From assembly GCA_964484465.1 (NCBI GenBank), contig CAZAFL010000009.1:1-64000 (forward strand): 64,000 bases of DNA, in the 5' to 3' direction. Positions 28,835-38,047 of the stretch are shown piece after piece; the first letter of the stretch is position 1, and the number at the start of each line of letters is the position of its first letter. The position numbers and the translations under genes were made by a program. The notes beneath the pieces were generated by a model, which saw only the letters and a list, made by a program, of their open reading frames with translations, was not told where the DNA came from and searched no databases. Source of the stretch: CAZAFL01 sp964484465. GTDB lineage: Bacteria > Bacteroidota > Ignavibacteria > UBA10030 > SZUA-254.

Positions 28835-29854
28835 TCACTGGAAAGGAACGGTTATTTCACCCGAAATAATTTTGTTTCGAATCTCTTCAACTTTATCGTG
28901 CAGCGGGGGCGGGATAAGGTTCTTATTATTGTCGTCGAACACGTAATCCACACCCTTCGATTTAAGCCCGAAAATTGATGCGTGCCCTCCCTGGAATGAG
29001 TTGCCCTTCATTGTTTTGATTGTTTCGAACACTGCATTATCGACTACTTTTGTCATGCTCGTGAGGATAAAACCAGGCGCCTCATGAAACTGATCCGAAT
29101 CCACGCCAATGGCAAGTTTGTGCTTTTCTCTCACCGCTTCGAATACACCTAGGCCGGTGACGCCGGATGCGTGATAAATAATATCTGCACCCTGTGAAAT
29201 CTGGCCCAGAGCGAGTTCTTTCCCTTTCCCGGGGTTTTTGAATGCTTCACCGGTTATGCCGGCATATCCTATGAGCACGTTACACTGTGGATTTGCATAT
29301 TTAGCCCCGGCGACGTACGCAACCTCGAATTTCTTAATCAGCGGAGATTGCATTCCACCGACAAACCCGATTGTATTCGTCTTTGATGATAAAGCGGCAA
29401 GAGCGCCTACCAGAAATGAACCTTCTTCTTCTTTAAATTCAAGTGCAAGAAGATTGTCGGGAATCTTTTTAGACGTGTCAATAGTATAGTCGATACATGC
29501 AAATTTTTTGTTTGGGAACTCACGGGCAATATTAGTGATATCATCTGTAAAAATAAAACCGATGCCGAATATCAATCCTATATCCGGCTGATTCGCAAGC
29601 TGACGTAATGCAGCTTCCCGGTCTGCCCCCGGTCCTGGTTCAATGTATTCATATTCAATCCCTAATTCCTTTTTTGCGCGTTCAAGTCCGCGGAATGCAG
29701 CATCATTAAATGACTTATCTCCGCGGCCGCCCACATCGAACACTAAACCAATTTTTGTAGCAGTCTTTTGTTGGTTCGCCTGTTCTTTTTTATTGCATCC
29801 CAGACCTGAGAGTAACAACCCGACCGAAAAGCTAAGTGTAAGAAGTAGCTTCAT
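28835..29854 (-). CDS. BMP-family nucleoside-binding lipoprotein
   Basis: The substrate-binding lipoprotein of the importer (PnrA/BmpA family, which binds purine nucleosides). The 339-residue protein has a lipoprotein signal ending LSGLGC (Cys20), then FDVGGRGDKSFNDAAF, DREAALRQLANQPDIGLIFGIGF, and YHASGVTGLGVFEA. It lies just upstream of the ATPase gene and 17 bases downstream of tdk, so it belongs to the salvage operon. Confidence 0.92.
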   Translation of the reverse strand: MKLLLTLSFSVGLLLSGLGCNKKEQANQQKTATKIGLVFDVGGRGDKSFNDAAFRGLERAKKELGIEYEYIEPGPGADREAALRQLANQPDIGLIFGIGFIFTDDITNIAREFPNKKFACIDYTIDTSKKIPDNLLALEFKEEEGSFLVGALAALSSKTNTIGFVGGMQSPLIKKFEVAYVAGAKYANPQCNVLIGYAGITGEAFKNPGKGKELALGQISQGADIIYHASGVTGLGVFEAVREKHKLAIGVDSDQFHEAPGFILTSMTKVVDNAVFETIKTMKGNSFQGGHASIFGLKSKGVDYVFDDNNKNLIPPPLHDKVEEIRNKIISGEITVPFQ

Positions 29855-29871
29855 TGAATCCTCTGGAGATA

Positions 29872-30447
29872 TTATTCTTTAGGGGGAATAAAACATTTTC
29901 TGCAGCGAGCCTCATATATATTTTGTGCTCCCACGACCACCAATTCTTGCTGATTTGTAATTCGCTGTGTTCTGTCCGCAGGGTTCCCGCATACCATGCA
30001 GATAGCCAGCGTTTTTGTAATATACTCAGCGACGGCAAGAAGCTGGGGAATTGGCTCGAAAGGCATCCCTCGATAATCCTGATCCAGGCCTGCAATGATA
30101 ACCCGCTTTCCCTTGTCTGCAAGTTGCTGACAAATGTTGACTAAGTCTGAAGTAAAAAATTGTGCCTCGTCAATACCTATTACTTGAGCATCAGATGATA
30201 ACTTCATAATATCAGTAGAGTTATCGATCACTATTGAAGATAAAGATTGTTCACTGTGTGAGACAATATGATTAATGCTGTACCGGTTATCAATCCGTGG
30301 CTTGAATATTAGTACTTTTTGCTTTGCTATCTGGGCCCGCCTCAAACGGCGAATAAGTTCCTCAGTTTTTCCACTGAACATACATCCGCATATTACTTCA
30401 ATCCAGCCGATGCTGTTAATTGAGTTATGTAGAGTTGGAGCCTCCAT
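29872..30447 (-). CDS. tdk: Thymidine kinase
   Basis: Phosphorylates thymidine and deoxyuridine. The 191-residue type II enzyme has the P-loop GCMFSGKTEE (about 20-29), VIGIDEAQFF with the catalytic Glu, and a zinc site from CMVC (near 150) and CRKC (near 182). GLDQDYRGMPFEPIPQLL is the lasso region. Next to cytidine deaminase and the nucleoside importer, which makes its role in scavenging imported nucleosides clear. Confidence 0.96.
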   Translation of the reverse strand: MEAPTLHNSINSIGWIEVICGCMFSGKTEELIRRLRRAQIAKQKVLIFKPRIDNRYSINHIVSHSEQSLSSIVIDNSTDIMKLSSDAQVIGIDEAQFFTSDLVNICQQLADKGKRVIIAGLDQDYRGMPFEPIPQLLAVAEYITKTLAICMVCGNPADRTQRITNQQELVVVGAQNIYEARCRKCFIPPKE

Positions 30448-30454
30448 TTATATT

Positions 30455-30847
30455 TCACTTAAGATATTTATCGTTAAAGGGAAATGGTAAGAGGTCGTTG
30501 AATTTAATAGTCTTGACTGTTTTCTTGCCATTAGTAAGGACTATATCGATGTTCCCGGCAAGATCCTTGATGACCTGGCGACATGCTCCGCAGGGAGGAG
30601 TAAATTCATCCACGTCGGAAACGATTGCCATTGCTTTAAATTTCTTTTCGGATTGTGAAATTGCTTTAAAGAGGGCTGTCCTTTCCGCACAAATCGTCAG
30701 GCTAAATGAGCTGTTTTCAATATTACACCCGGTAATAATTTTTCCGCCAGAGGTAAGCAATGCTGCGCCGACGCGGAACTTTGAATACGGAGAATATGAA
30801 TGGGTTTTCGCTTTCTCGGCGGCCTTAATAAGTTTAGAATAATTCAT
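30455..30847 (-). CDS. cdd: Cytidine deaminase
   Basis: Deaminates cytidine and deoxycytidine to uridine and deoxyuridine. The 130-residue protein (from the ATG at 30847; 30868 is an alternative) shows YSKFRVGAALLT, the zinc motif CAERTAL with the catalytic Glu, and PCGACRQV with the other two zinc cysteines. The tetrameric small class by length. The stop is 7 bases before tdk. Confidence 0.94.
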   Translation of the reverse strand: MNYSKLIKAAEKAKTHSYSPYSKFRVGAALLTSGGKIITGCNIENSSFSLTICAERTALFKAISQSEKKFKAMAIVSDVDEFTPPCGACRQVIKDLAGNIDIVLTNGKKTVKTIKFNDLLPFPFNDKYLK

Positions 30848-30895
30848 AGCAGTATAGTGAAAACTCAATGAATATAGAGAAATTGAATGACTGAA

Positions 30896-31594
30896 TCAAG
30901 AACAAGGCTGAGCCTGATAAATATAAAGTTCATCGAACAATGTTTGCTTTGAAGCGACACACATTAACGCAAATTGATTCTCTCTGAACGATTCCAGAAT
31001 ACTTGAAATATTCATGTCAGAAGATAAGACTATAAGTATCTTACCGTTATCATTCAAATAATCACGAGATAAATGAATGAACTGTTTGATGATTGAATGA
31101 TCTTTACCCCCTTTCCATGCGAGTTCACTCTGATCTACCGCAATTCCTGTATAAAAAGGGGGATTGAAAAGAATGAAATCAAATTTCAGATTCGGGGTCA
31201 AGGGAGCAAATAAATCCCCGTGATACACGGTAATTGAGGTATTCAAATGATTACGTATTGCATTTTCTCTGCTTGCCGTAACAGCCTCGGGATTAATATC
31301 AATTCCTGTAACAAATGCACCTTTGGAAGCACTAATCAGGCAGATGATTCCTGATCCGCATCCCATTTCAAGCAATTTTTTTCCCTCAAGGTCTATGGTC
31401 AATATATGCTTGCCAAAAAAAACCGAGCTGAAGTAAAATTTTGGATGAAAGACGGAAGGCGGGATTTGTAATGTGAATCCCATTATTTTTGCTGTAGAAG
31501 TCTTTGATATCTTATACTTTAAATAGAAATTATAACTAATTATGAAATAAATATGGCGCAGAAATTTCTTAATGGATATTATTCCTTTATTCAC
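30896..31594 (-). CDS. Class I SAM-dependent methyltransferase (HemK/RlmG-like)
   Basis: A 232-residue methyltransferase with a basic, helical N-terminus. Motif I is LLEMGCGSGI (about 74), followed by GIDINPEAV, and the catalytic FILFNPPFY (about 126). The NPPF motif marks the group that methylates amide or exocyclic amino nitrogen (protein glutamine or RNA/DNA bases); the target is not clear. The start is a GTG at 31594. It lies between the radical SAM cluster and the salvage genes, 50 bases from the former, and may belong to either. Confidence 0.75.
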   Translation of the reverse strand: MNKGIISIKKFLRHIYFIISYNFYLKYKISKTSTAKIMGFTLQIPPSVFHPKFYFSSVFFGKHILTIDLEGKKLLEMGCGSGIICLISASKGAFVTGIDINPEAVTASRENAIRNHLNTSITVYHGDLFAPLTPNLKFDFILFNPPFYTGIAVDQSELAWKGGKDHSIIKQFIHLSRDYLNDNGKILIVLSSDMNISSILESFRENQFALMCVASKQTLFDELYIYQAQPCS

Positions 31595-31644
31595 TTATTT
31601 GTCAGATACGGCATTCATCCTACGGCAGAAACCGGGATTATGTA

Positions 31645-32676
31645 CTAAAATCGATTTGTAAGAGCGGCGAGCGGGGAGACATGCAGTGTACAAACGCAAG
31701 TCTTGCATCGCTCTAAAACGCAATCCCGTACATTCCGCCTTGTTTCCTGTATCGGCGCAGCGTTGATGAGATCCATCAATTGTATGCTCCGGATATTTCC
31801 AAAATGTGGCAGAAAGAAACATGGTTTAACATCTCCGGTCGAAGTGATGACCGCTGAGATATCCGGGGCGTTGCACTGGTTACGAGGAAATGTCGCTTTT
31901 CCTATCAAAGCTTCAAAATATTGAACAAGGTGGAACATCTTCTCAGGTCGTTCCGATATGAAACCGTTCTGAAAATCCGGTTTACACCGCATGACCATTG
32001 TATCAATCAATTGCCGGAATTCTCCTGTCTCCTCTTCATTCAGTAAAATTGATTCGGCTGAAGTCACCTGACCACGTCTTGCTCTTCCAAACGCCTGAGA
32101 TAGTGTATCCACGGCAAGGAATGAAATGCCGTCAACTTTGAGTTCTCTTGCAAATGTTACCATCTCAGGGAGGGATCGAAAGTTACGACGTTGAACAACA
32201 GTTCTTATCGAGACTCTTGGCCGAGGATTGTGATGCAATACTTTTGAAATTCCTCTGACAATCTGATGAAACGAGTGCACTCCGCGTATGTCATCGTGAA
32301 CGCGTTCATTCGGTCCGTCGATTGAAACGATAATTTCAGAAAGGGAGCCAGATACCTGATCGTAAAGCTTCTCCAGAAGAAGACCGTTGGTCAGAACTGT
32401 CTGTCTGACGCCCGATTTGGAAAAGATTTTACAGATATCCGGAAAATCCTTCCGGACAAAAGGTTCACCCCCCGAATAAACTATATGCTGTAAGCCAAAG
32501 TCGCGTAATGTTACAGCAAGCTCATCAATCTCCGAAAGGGATAATTCATCCGGCAGCCGGTCACGGTATGAACATGTGATGCATTTCAAATTACATTCCT
32601 CGGTGACATAGAAAATAACTATCGGAAGGGTTCTTGCAGTCGTTGAATACGTATTCAGGAAGGCTTTTATATTCAT
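31645..32676 (-). CDS. Radical SAM/SPASM domain protein
   Basis: A 343-residue radical SAM enzyme. The cluster motif is C28-NLK-C32-IT-C35, followed by YSGGEP, the SAM-binding GGE block. A C-terminal SPASM-like region with CNAPDIS, VKPCFF and CVLERCKTCVC should bind additional Fe-S clusters. SPASM enzymes modify peptides or small molecules, or are maturases; the substrate is not identifiable. It starts with a 4-base overlap with the B12-type radical SAM gene, so both probably act in one pathway. Confidence 0.85.
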   Translation of the reverse strand: MNIKAFLNTYSTTARTLPIVIFYVTEECNLKCITCSYRDRLPDELSLSEIDELAVTLRDFGLQHIVYSGGEPFVRKDFPDICKIFSKSGVRQTVLTNGLLLEKLYDQVSGSLSEIIVSIDGPNERVHDDIRGVHSFHQIVRGISKVLHHNPRPRVSIRTVVQRRNFRSLPEMVTFARELKVDGISFLAVDTLSQAFGRARRGQVTSAESILLNEEETGEFRQLIDTMVMRCKPDFQNGFISERPEKMFHLVQYFEALIGKATFPRNQCNAPDISAVITSTGDVKPCFFLPHFGNIRSIQLMDLINAAPIQETRRNVRDCVLERCKTCVCTLHVSPLAALTNRF

Positions 32677-34217
32677 TCGGACCGTTGAAAAGCGTGACTG
32701 TTCATAAGCATTCCATCCCTTACATCCTGAGGGGAGTACTGCTGAGCCCCCTCGAGTTCAGGCTGACGGTATTTAAAAACTTTACTGAGAAGAAAACGCA
32801 CTTCGAGTGGAGCCGAATAAAACTGGTGATCATATCTCCATCCGCTGATGAGCCGGAGGAATTTTCTCTTTGTGTCGGTCATCTTTATATCTGAAACAGT
32901 CGGGAAATAGGCATTGAGCACCCGCTCAAAATTCCTGATTTGAGCAATGTGTCGGGTCTGGAGCCATGGTGTCATTGGGTTTTTGCGTAGATCGAAATGC
33001 AGCCACTGAGGTTTGACCCAATCTTCAAGAGAGGCAGGATAGGCAAATCCATACTTTTTCGATTCTTCGTATAATGCTGAACCCGGAAGGAGCACGGGAG
33101 CGTAGATATAAAAAATAATTTCACTCTGAGGGTTCACCTGTTTAATTTTGCGAATGAATTGAATATCGCTGTCGATATCAGATTCAATATCCTCAGAAGG
33201 ACTGCCGAAGATGAATGAAAATTCAGGAATGATATTAAATTGTTTGATACGCCTCGCAAATTCGAGGATAGTTTCTGCAGATTGTGTTCCCCCTTTATTC
33301 ATTAAGCGAAGCTTTTCCGCAGAACTCGTTTCCGCCCCTGTAAAAATCATCCTGCAACCGGCGTTGCGTACCTTGTTCAGGGTTGCATCTGAGTAACGGT
33401 ATAGCGTGTCACTTCGTCCTTCTCCCCACCAGGAGATGTTGTACGGCTCAATACGCTCGGCAAACTCCGCAACGCGTTGTTCTGAAGTGAAGAAATTATC
33501 ATCAAAAAATTCAATCGAATCCACACCGAATTTTTTCCGTTGAAGGATCACTTCGTTAGCGACGCGTTCGGGGCTCTGGGGAAGCCATTGTCCGCCGAAT
33601 AATGCAACAACGCTGCAAAATCCGCATTTGAACGGACAACCAACGCTCGAATGATAAGCGGAAGTTCTGTTGCCCAGGTAGGTGCGCTGAAGGTATCGTA
33701 AGACGTCCAGTTTGTGGAACGGGAGGGGAGGGATACGTTCCGGGCTTTCCCATGCACGATGGGCTGTGTGAACAATTTCTCCATTATCTTTGAATGCGAT
33801 TCCCTGTATCTTGTCGAGACGTTCACCCTGTTCGCAAGCTTCAATGATTTCAGGCAATATGACATCCCCCTGACCTAACACGACGAGGTCTACATATTCA
33901 GCAGAAAGGACTGTGTCTGTATGAATGGCAGGGAACGTACCTCCCCAGATGATCGTTAACTTCGGAAACTCTTTCTTCATTTTCTTTGATAGTTCGATCG
34001 AGCGTACGAGTTGAGGCCCGGGCATCACGGTCATGCCAAGATACCTTACATTCTTCGTTTTGATGAGCTCGCGCAACGTGGCTTCTACATTGTCGTCAAA
34101 ATTTTCATCGACCAGCTCGTAGTCGAACTTTCCCTCCAATCCTGCAGCGACGGTCAGGATAGAAAGCGGTATTCTACGGTTATGTATTGCGCTTTGTGGG
34201 TTGAGAAGAAGAATCAT
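32673..34217 (-). CDS. B12-binding-domain radical SAM protein
   Basis: A 514-residue protein from the ATG at 34217 (the frame is open to 34259, but the family N-terminus begins MILLLNPQS). Residues about 1-140 form a Rossmann-like cobalamin-binding domain (TIIWGGTFPAIH), although the DxHxxG cobalamin motif is not seen. The radical SAM motif is GCPFKCGFC (about 190-198). A C-terminal region of roughly 120 residues follows. Such enzymes often methylate unactivated carbons or modify lipids. Upstream neighbours are glycosyltransferases and envelope proteins. Confidence 0.83.
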   Translation of the reverse strand: MILLLNPQSAIHNRRIPLSILTVAAGLEGKFDYELVDENFDDNVEATLRELIKTKNVRYLGMTVMPGPQLVRSIELSKKMKKEFPKLTIIWGGTFPAIHTDTVLSAEYVDLVVLGQGDVILPEIIEACEQGERLDKIQGIAFKDNGEIVHTAHRAWESPERIPPLPFHKLDVLRYLQRTYLGNRTSAYHSSVGCPFKCGFCSVVALFGGQWLPQSPERVANEVILQRKKFGVDSIEFFDDNFFTSEQRVAEFAERIEPYNISWWGEGRSDTLYRYSDATLNKVRNAGCRMIFTGAETSSAEKLRLMNKGGTQSAETILEFARRIKQFNIIPEFSFIFGSPSEDIESDIDSDIQFIRKIKQVNPQSEIIFYIYAPVLLPGSALYEESKKYGFAYPASLEDWVKPQWLHFDLRKNPMTPWLQTRHIAQIRNFERVLNAYFPTVSDIKMTDTKRKFLRLISGWRYDHQFYSAPLEVRFLLSKVFKYRQPELEGAQQYSPQDVRDGMLMNSHAFQRSE

Positions 34218-34274
34218 CGTGATATGTATCGAACTGGAAGAAGCATAAATACCCGGCAAGTCGAAATATATTTT

Positions 34275-35516
34275 TTAGTGAGATGCTGTCTCCATTGAAG
34301 GATGAACATTCCGATTCGTCATTTGAACCATCAGAATAAGCAACAGGAGTCCGCCGTAAATACGAGGGAATCCGAGATATCCTAACCACGTAGTTTGGAA
34401 GATAGGATAATAATAAGGAATTTTTACCGAAAGAAGAAATAAAGCGATAGCGAAAATCCCCAATGCCGTCCTGCCTGCTGTCTTGCATAATTCCTTATAG
34501 CAGCCGAACACGGGAATGAGAAAGAACGTATAATGATAATCGAATAACTGTGGAGAGAAAAAAACGCCGACAATGACTGCCGCCGAAAGTGGGATTAACG
34601 GGCTTAATCCTTCAGAGCCACGTGCACACCACAGCGTGATTCCGATCCCTCCGATAAACAGTGCACCGACGATAGAAAAAATGACTGAGTTATCGACGGG
34701 CGATAAAACTCCATTGTGGATGACACGTTGAACAAAGAATGCGATACAACTCTGGACATTTTGTTGAAATGTTACCGCGAGCGGAGGGGAACTTAACAGT
34801 GCTATCAGAGCTGAAATATAGGCTAGCCAGGTATTGAAGCCGACGATGCTTGCTGAGATGAGAAAAAGTACAAAGTAGGCAGCTAACGAGGAAAAGAACA
34901 GGCGCCAGTTTTTCAGGAACAACGCAACGATGAGAAATATCACTCCATAACCCTTTAGTAACAAGAGCAAGCCAAGAGCAACAGGGGCGAAGATTTTTTT
35001 TGATTGCCAGTATACGAGAAGAATGACGTGAAGAAGAAAAAGGAAAGCGTAAAGCTGGCCGTAGACAAAACTGATGTACAATGGCGTAAAAGAAAACGTC
35101 AGGGCGCTTAACATCCAAAATTCGTTTGTCTCAAAATGAAAATATGTTTTCAAAAGAACAAGAGATACAATGACAGCAAGAAGAGAACATATTTCCCAGA
35201 TGCATTTAGCCGTCGGTGCAGAAACAAAACTCAGGGGCGAAAAAAATATCGCGAGCGCGGGAGGATTTGCTCTGTATTCATCTTCAACATCTGTGTTTGT
35301 CACTCGGGGAATAAGGTCGTGAAATTTCTTACCATCATACAAAATGCCAAGGTCATAATGCTGTGTCAGCAACTTTCCCGCGGTGTAATATGCCATGAAC
35401 CCTGCGGTTGGACGCGCTACGTACGGATATAGCCGGACCACAAAAAAGGAAAAAGAGAGGAGGCCAACAAAAACGGGAATTATAACAATACCCCTTGCGG
35501 CAAACATCTTCTTCAT
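34275..35516 (-). CDS. GT87-like (DUF2029) polytopic glycosyltransferase
   Basis: A 413-residue membrane protein with about ten hydrophobic segments. The first periplasmic loop, FMAYYTAGKLLTQHYDLGILYDG, and the following NPPALAIFFSPLS match the GT-C fold of GT87 enzymes, which use polyprenyl-phosphate sugars. The Asp expected at the start of the loop (as in DFxxYYT) is not present here, while the other copy in the cluster has it. Neighbours: a metallophosphoesterase upstream and a radical SAM gene downstream. Confidence 0.75.
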   Translation of the reverse strand: MKKMFAARGIVIIPVFVGLLSFSFFVVRLYPYVARPTAGFMAYYTAGKLLTQHYDLGILYDGKKFHDLIPRVTNTDVEDEYRANPPALAIFFSPLSFVSAPTAKCIWEICSLLAVIVSLVLLKTYFHFETNEFWMLSALTFSFTPLYISFVYGQLYAFLFLLHVILLVYWQSKKIFAPVALGLLLLLKGYGVIFLIVALFLKNWRLFFSSLAAYFVLFLISASIVGFNTWLAYISALIALLSSPPLAVTFQQNVQSCIAFFVQRVIHNGVLSPVDNSVIFSIVGALFIGGIGITLWCARGSEGLSPLIPLSAAVIVGVFFSPQLFDYHYTFFLIPVFGCYKELCKTAGRTALGIFAIALFLLSVKIPYYYPIFQTTWLGYLGFPRIYGGLLLLILMVQMTNRNVHPSMETASH

Positions 35517-35556
35517 TTGCGCTTTGAAGTGACCAGGGTTTAAGTAGTTGAAAGAG

Positions 35557-36798
35557 TTAAGCCTTCACGAGCGTGATTTTTGTGACCTCAGGCGGACAGT
35601 TCACGCGCAGAGGAATACCGACGGTACCGATTCCCCGCGAGACATACATGCTTGAAGAGCCGATTGAGTATAGCCCTGAAACATACGGTGAAACAATTCT
35701 CGCCGGGGCGATGACGCCGTTGTCAAGCTTTCCGAACACGATTTGTCCGCCATGTGTGTGACCCGAAAGTGTCAGGTCGACATGCTGCAGCGCGAACTGA
35801 TTAAAGTAATATGGCCGATGACACAACAGAATTCTGGGGGATGACGAAGGCACTGTTGCTGAAATATTTTTTACCCACTGAGTCGCCAGTTTACTATTTC
35901 CTGTGTCGTCTATTCCCATGAGAGTCAGCAAGCTCCCTTGTCTTTCCAATGTAATGCTATTGTTTCGCAATAAGTGGATGCCGCACCCGTTTACTTCCCT
36001 GGCAACAAGCTCAACCTGCCTCGTGAAGTAATCATGATTTCCCAGTACACCAAAGACGCCGTAGCGCGCGTTCAGTCTGGAAAAAGCTTCCGCAAACGGG
36101 TACACTTCCTCGATCATGCTATTCACAAAATCCCCTGGAACCGCTATCATGTCCGCACCGAGAGAATTTACAACCTGCGCATAATGTTCCATCTTCTCCT
36201 TTTGCATAAACACACTCGAGTGAATGTCGCTGATTAACGCGATCGTAAAATTATCAAACCCATCGGGTAAATTCTTGATGGGAATAGAACTGTACGAAAT
36301 TTCAAATTTATCGCGTCGAAGTGCTCCGAGCGATGTTCCCACAAACGCAGAGCCTGCAAGAATAAGTAATCCCCGCTGGAGAGTTACCCTCCGCTGCCGG
36401 TTAAACATGTCGGAGCGACGAAAAATTTCAGGTTCTCCCCTTCGATGCTTAATCCGGTTGACAAGCCAGGAAATAGCTACAAAGGAGTATCGGATTATCC
36501 TCGAAAAGGCGAGAAGGAAAAAAAGAAGGAACAACGTAATATGCCATGAATAAAAGGGTAACACCCCGAAATAAATACACCATTCGGGCAGTGCGCTAAT
36601 GTGCGGACGAACAAAGAGGAGAAGGGGCAGAGGGAAATTAAACACCGCGAATGTGCAATATACTAAGCGCAAGATTCTTTTACTTTTGTTTGTGGAGATA
36701 AGGAACGTTCGTATCGTTACAAAAAAATAGACCTGAACAAAAACGAGGAGGAGGAGAACTAATGTTACCAGCAAGGGAAATAAGCGCCACGCACTCAT
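35557..36798 (-). CDS. Membrane-anchored metallophosphoesterase
   Basis: A 413-residue protein with about four N-terminal membrane segments (up to about residue 110) and a calcineurin-like domain. The metal motifs are SDIHSSVF (about 192), PGDFVNSM, GNHDYF, CHRPYYF and SGHTHGGQ. The fold resembles YkuE- and UDP-diacylglucosamine-type hydrolases acting on phospholipid or nucleotide-lipid phosphoesters. It lies between two GT87-like genes with a 1-base gap upstream, so it may act on the same lipid-linked substrate. Confidence 0.85.
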   Translation of the reverse strand: MSAWRLFPLLVTLVLLLLVFVQVYFFVTIRTFLISTNKSKRILRLVYCTFAVFNFPLPLLLFVRPHISALPEWCIYFGVLPFYSWHITLFLLFFLLAFSRIIRYSFVAISWLVNRIKHRRGEPEIFRRSDMFNRQRRVTLQRGLLILAGSAFVGTSLGALRRDKFEISYSSIPIKNLPDGFDNFTIALISDIHSSVFMQKEKMEHYAQVVNSLGADMIAVPGDFVNSMIEEVYPFAEAFSRLNARYGVFGVLGNHDYFTRQVELVAREVNGCGIHLLRNNSITLERQGSLLTLMGIDDTGNSKLATQWVKNISATVPSSSPRILLCHRPYYFNQFALQHVDLTLSGHTHGGQIVFGKLDNGVIAPARIVSPYVSGLYSIGSSSMYVSRGIGTVGIPLRVNCPPEVTKITLVKA

Positions 36799-36799
36799 A

Positions 36800-38047
36800 T
36801 CAGGGTTTCAATGAAAATGTTGACAGTTGATTCGCCTCGTCAATTTTGTAATTCCAGCAAAGCTTTACTGCCACCAGAAATATTGCAGTGAGAATCCACA
36901 ATCTCGGATACGCAAGGATTGTCAGGAGCCCTTTGCCATCATAGGGACGAAACAACGCATACGGAATAAAGCCGAGAGCCACATACAGCCAGAGCAAAAT
37001 TTGTTGTTCGATGACCGGTGTATTTCCAATAGAAACAATCAATGCAACAGGCAATGCAAGCAGGAGAAAGTGATAAGTTGCGCCCGCAGGTAAGAGCAGC
37101 AATGCGCCGATCGCAATTAATGCAAATTGAACCTGAGGGGAGCCTGAAGCAAAATTCCGCTGAGCGCGCACAGAAGAGATGACCACCGTAACTAAGACAC
37201 TCGCAATAATCAGATACTTAAGGATGAACAAGAGTGTCAACGAGTTGAAAATAGGGTTGGTGTTAAATGTGGAATCGTAGGCAAAAAGTCTTCGCAATAG
37301 GGCATTCCATGACTGAAACGTTGCACTGAACGGATTTTGAATATTGCCGGAAAGGTGATCCGTGAAAATTGATGATAAAAACTGTTCATGAATGTTTAAT
37401 CCTAGCACCAAAATACTGCTTCCATATATACATGCAACAATCATTAAACATGAGAGAACGATTTTCCATTCCCTCCGAAGCAGAAAAAATGGTAAAAAAA
37501 CAACGGGGAAATACTTCAGCGCCGCTCCAATCCCGAATAATATCCCGGAAGAAGACAATTTTTGGTTCCGCCAGAGGAGATAACCGCCAAGTATCAGCAG
37601 CACGAGAATGAGATAAAATTGTCCGAAACGAAAATTGTTGGCAAGCCCGATGCCGCTCGAGAGTATCAATAAACTGTTCCATCGCCAGTCTTTATCGGTA
37701 ACTCTTTTCATTAGGAGAATGATACCGACAAGCACGACGATATTAAGCAATGTCCATAGCCGTAATGATGTGAGAGGGGACTGCGCCACAAATGGAACCA
37801 TGATAAAAGCGGTGGGAGGAGGAAACGGTGTAAACTTTCCCTCGGTGTTCATCCCGTAATAAAAAATCTGTTCCTGGAACCACTCATCATCATATACACG
37901 GGAGATATCCTTATGATCCATAATTAATTTTGCCGAAGTGTAATAATTTGGAAAATCAGTATCTACCTGTGTGAGTGCCGGGTAAATTCCTTTCCAGATG
38001 ATAAAACCGGTAAGAACCACAAGGGCAACATTTTGGAAGATACGCAT
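36800..38047 (-). CDS. GT87-like (DUF2029) polytopic glycosyltransferase
   Basis: The second GT87-like protein of the cluster: 415 residues and about ten membrane helices. The first loop reads DTDFPNYYTSAKLIMDHKDISRVYDD with the acidic DF and YYTSAK features of the family, then FPPPTAFIMVPF. Probably transfers a mannose-like residue from a polyprenyl-phosphate donor to an outward-facing acceptor. The end is 1 base from the metallophosphoesterase start, and the beginning overlaps the GT9 gene by 1 base. Confidence 0.8.
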   Translation of the reverse strand: MRIFQNVALVVLTGFIIWKGIYPALTQVDTDFPNYYTSAKLIMDHKDISRVYDDEWFQEQIFYYGMNTEGKFTPFPPPTAFIMVPFVAQSPLTSLRLWTLLNIVVLVGIILLMKRVTDKDWRWNSLLILSSGIGLANNFRFGQFYLILVLLILGGYLLWRNQKLSSSGILFGIGAALKYFPVVFLPFFLLRREWKIVLSCLMIVACIYGSSILVLGLNIHEQFLSSIFTDHLSGNIQNPFSATFQSWNALLRRLFAYDSTFNTNPIFNSLTLLFILKYLIIASVLVTVVISSVRAQRNFASGSPQVQFALIAIGALLLLPAGATYHFLLLALPVALIVSIGNTPVIEQQILLWLYVALGFIPYALFRPYDGKGLLTILAYPRLWILTAIFLVAVKLCWNYKIDEANQLSTFSLKP

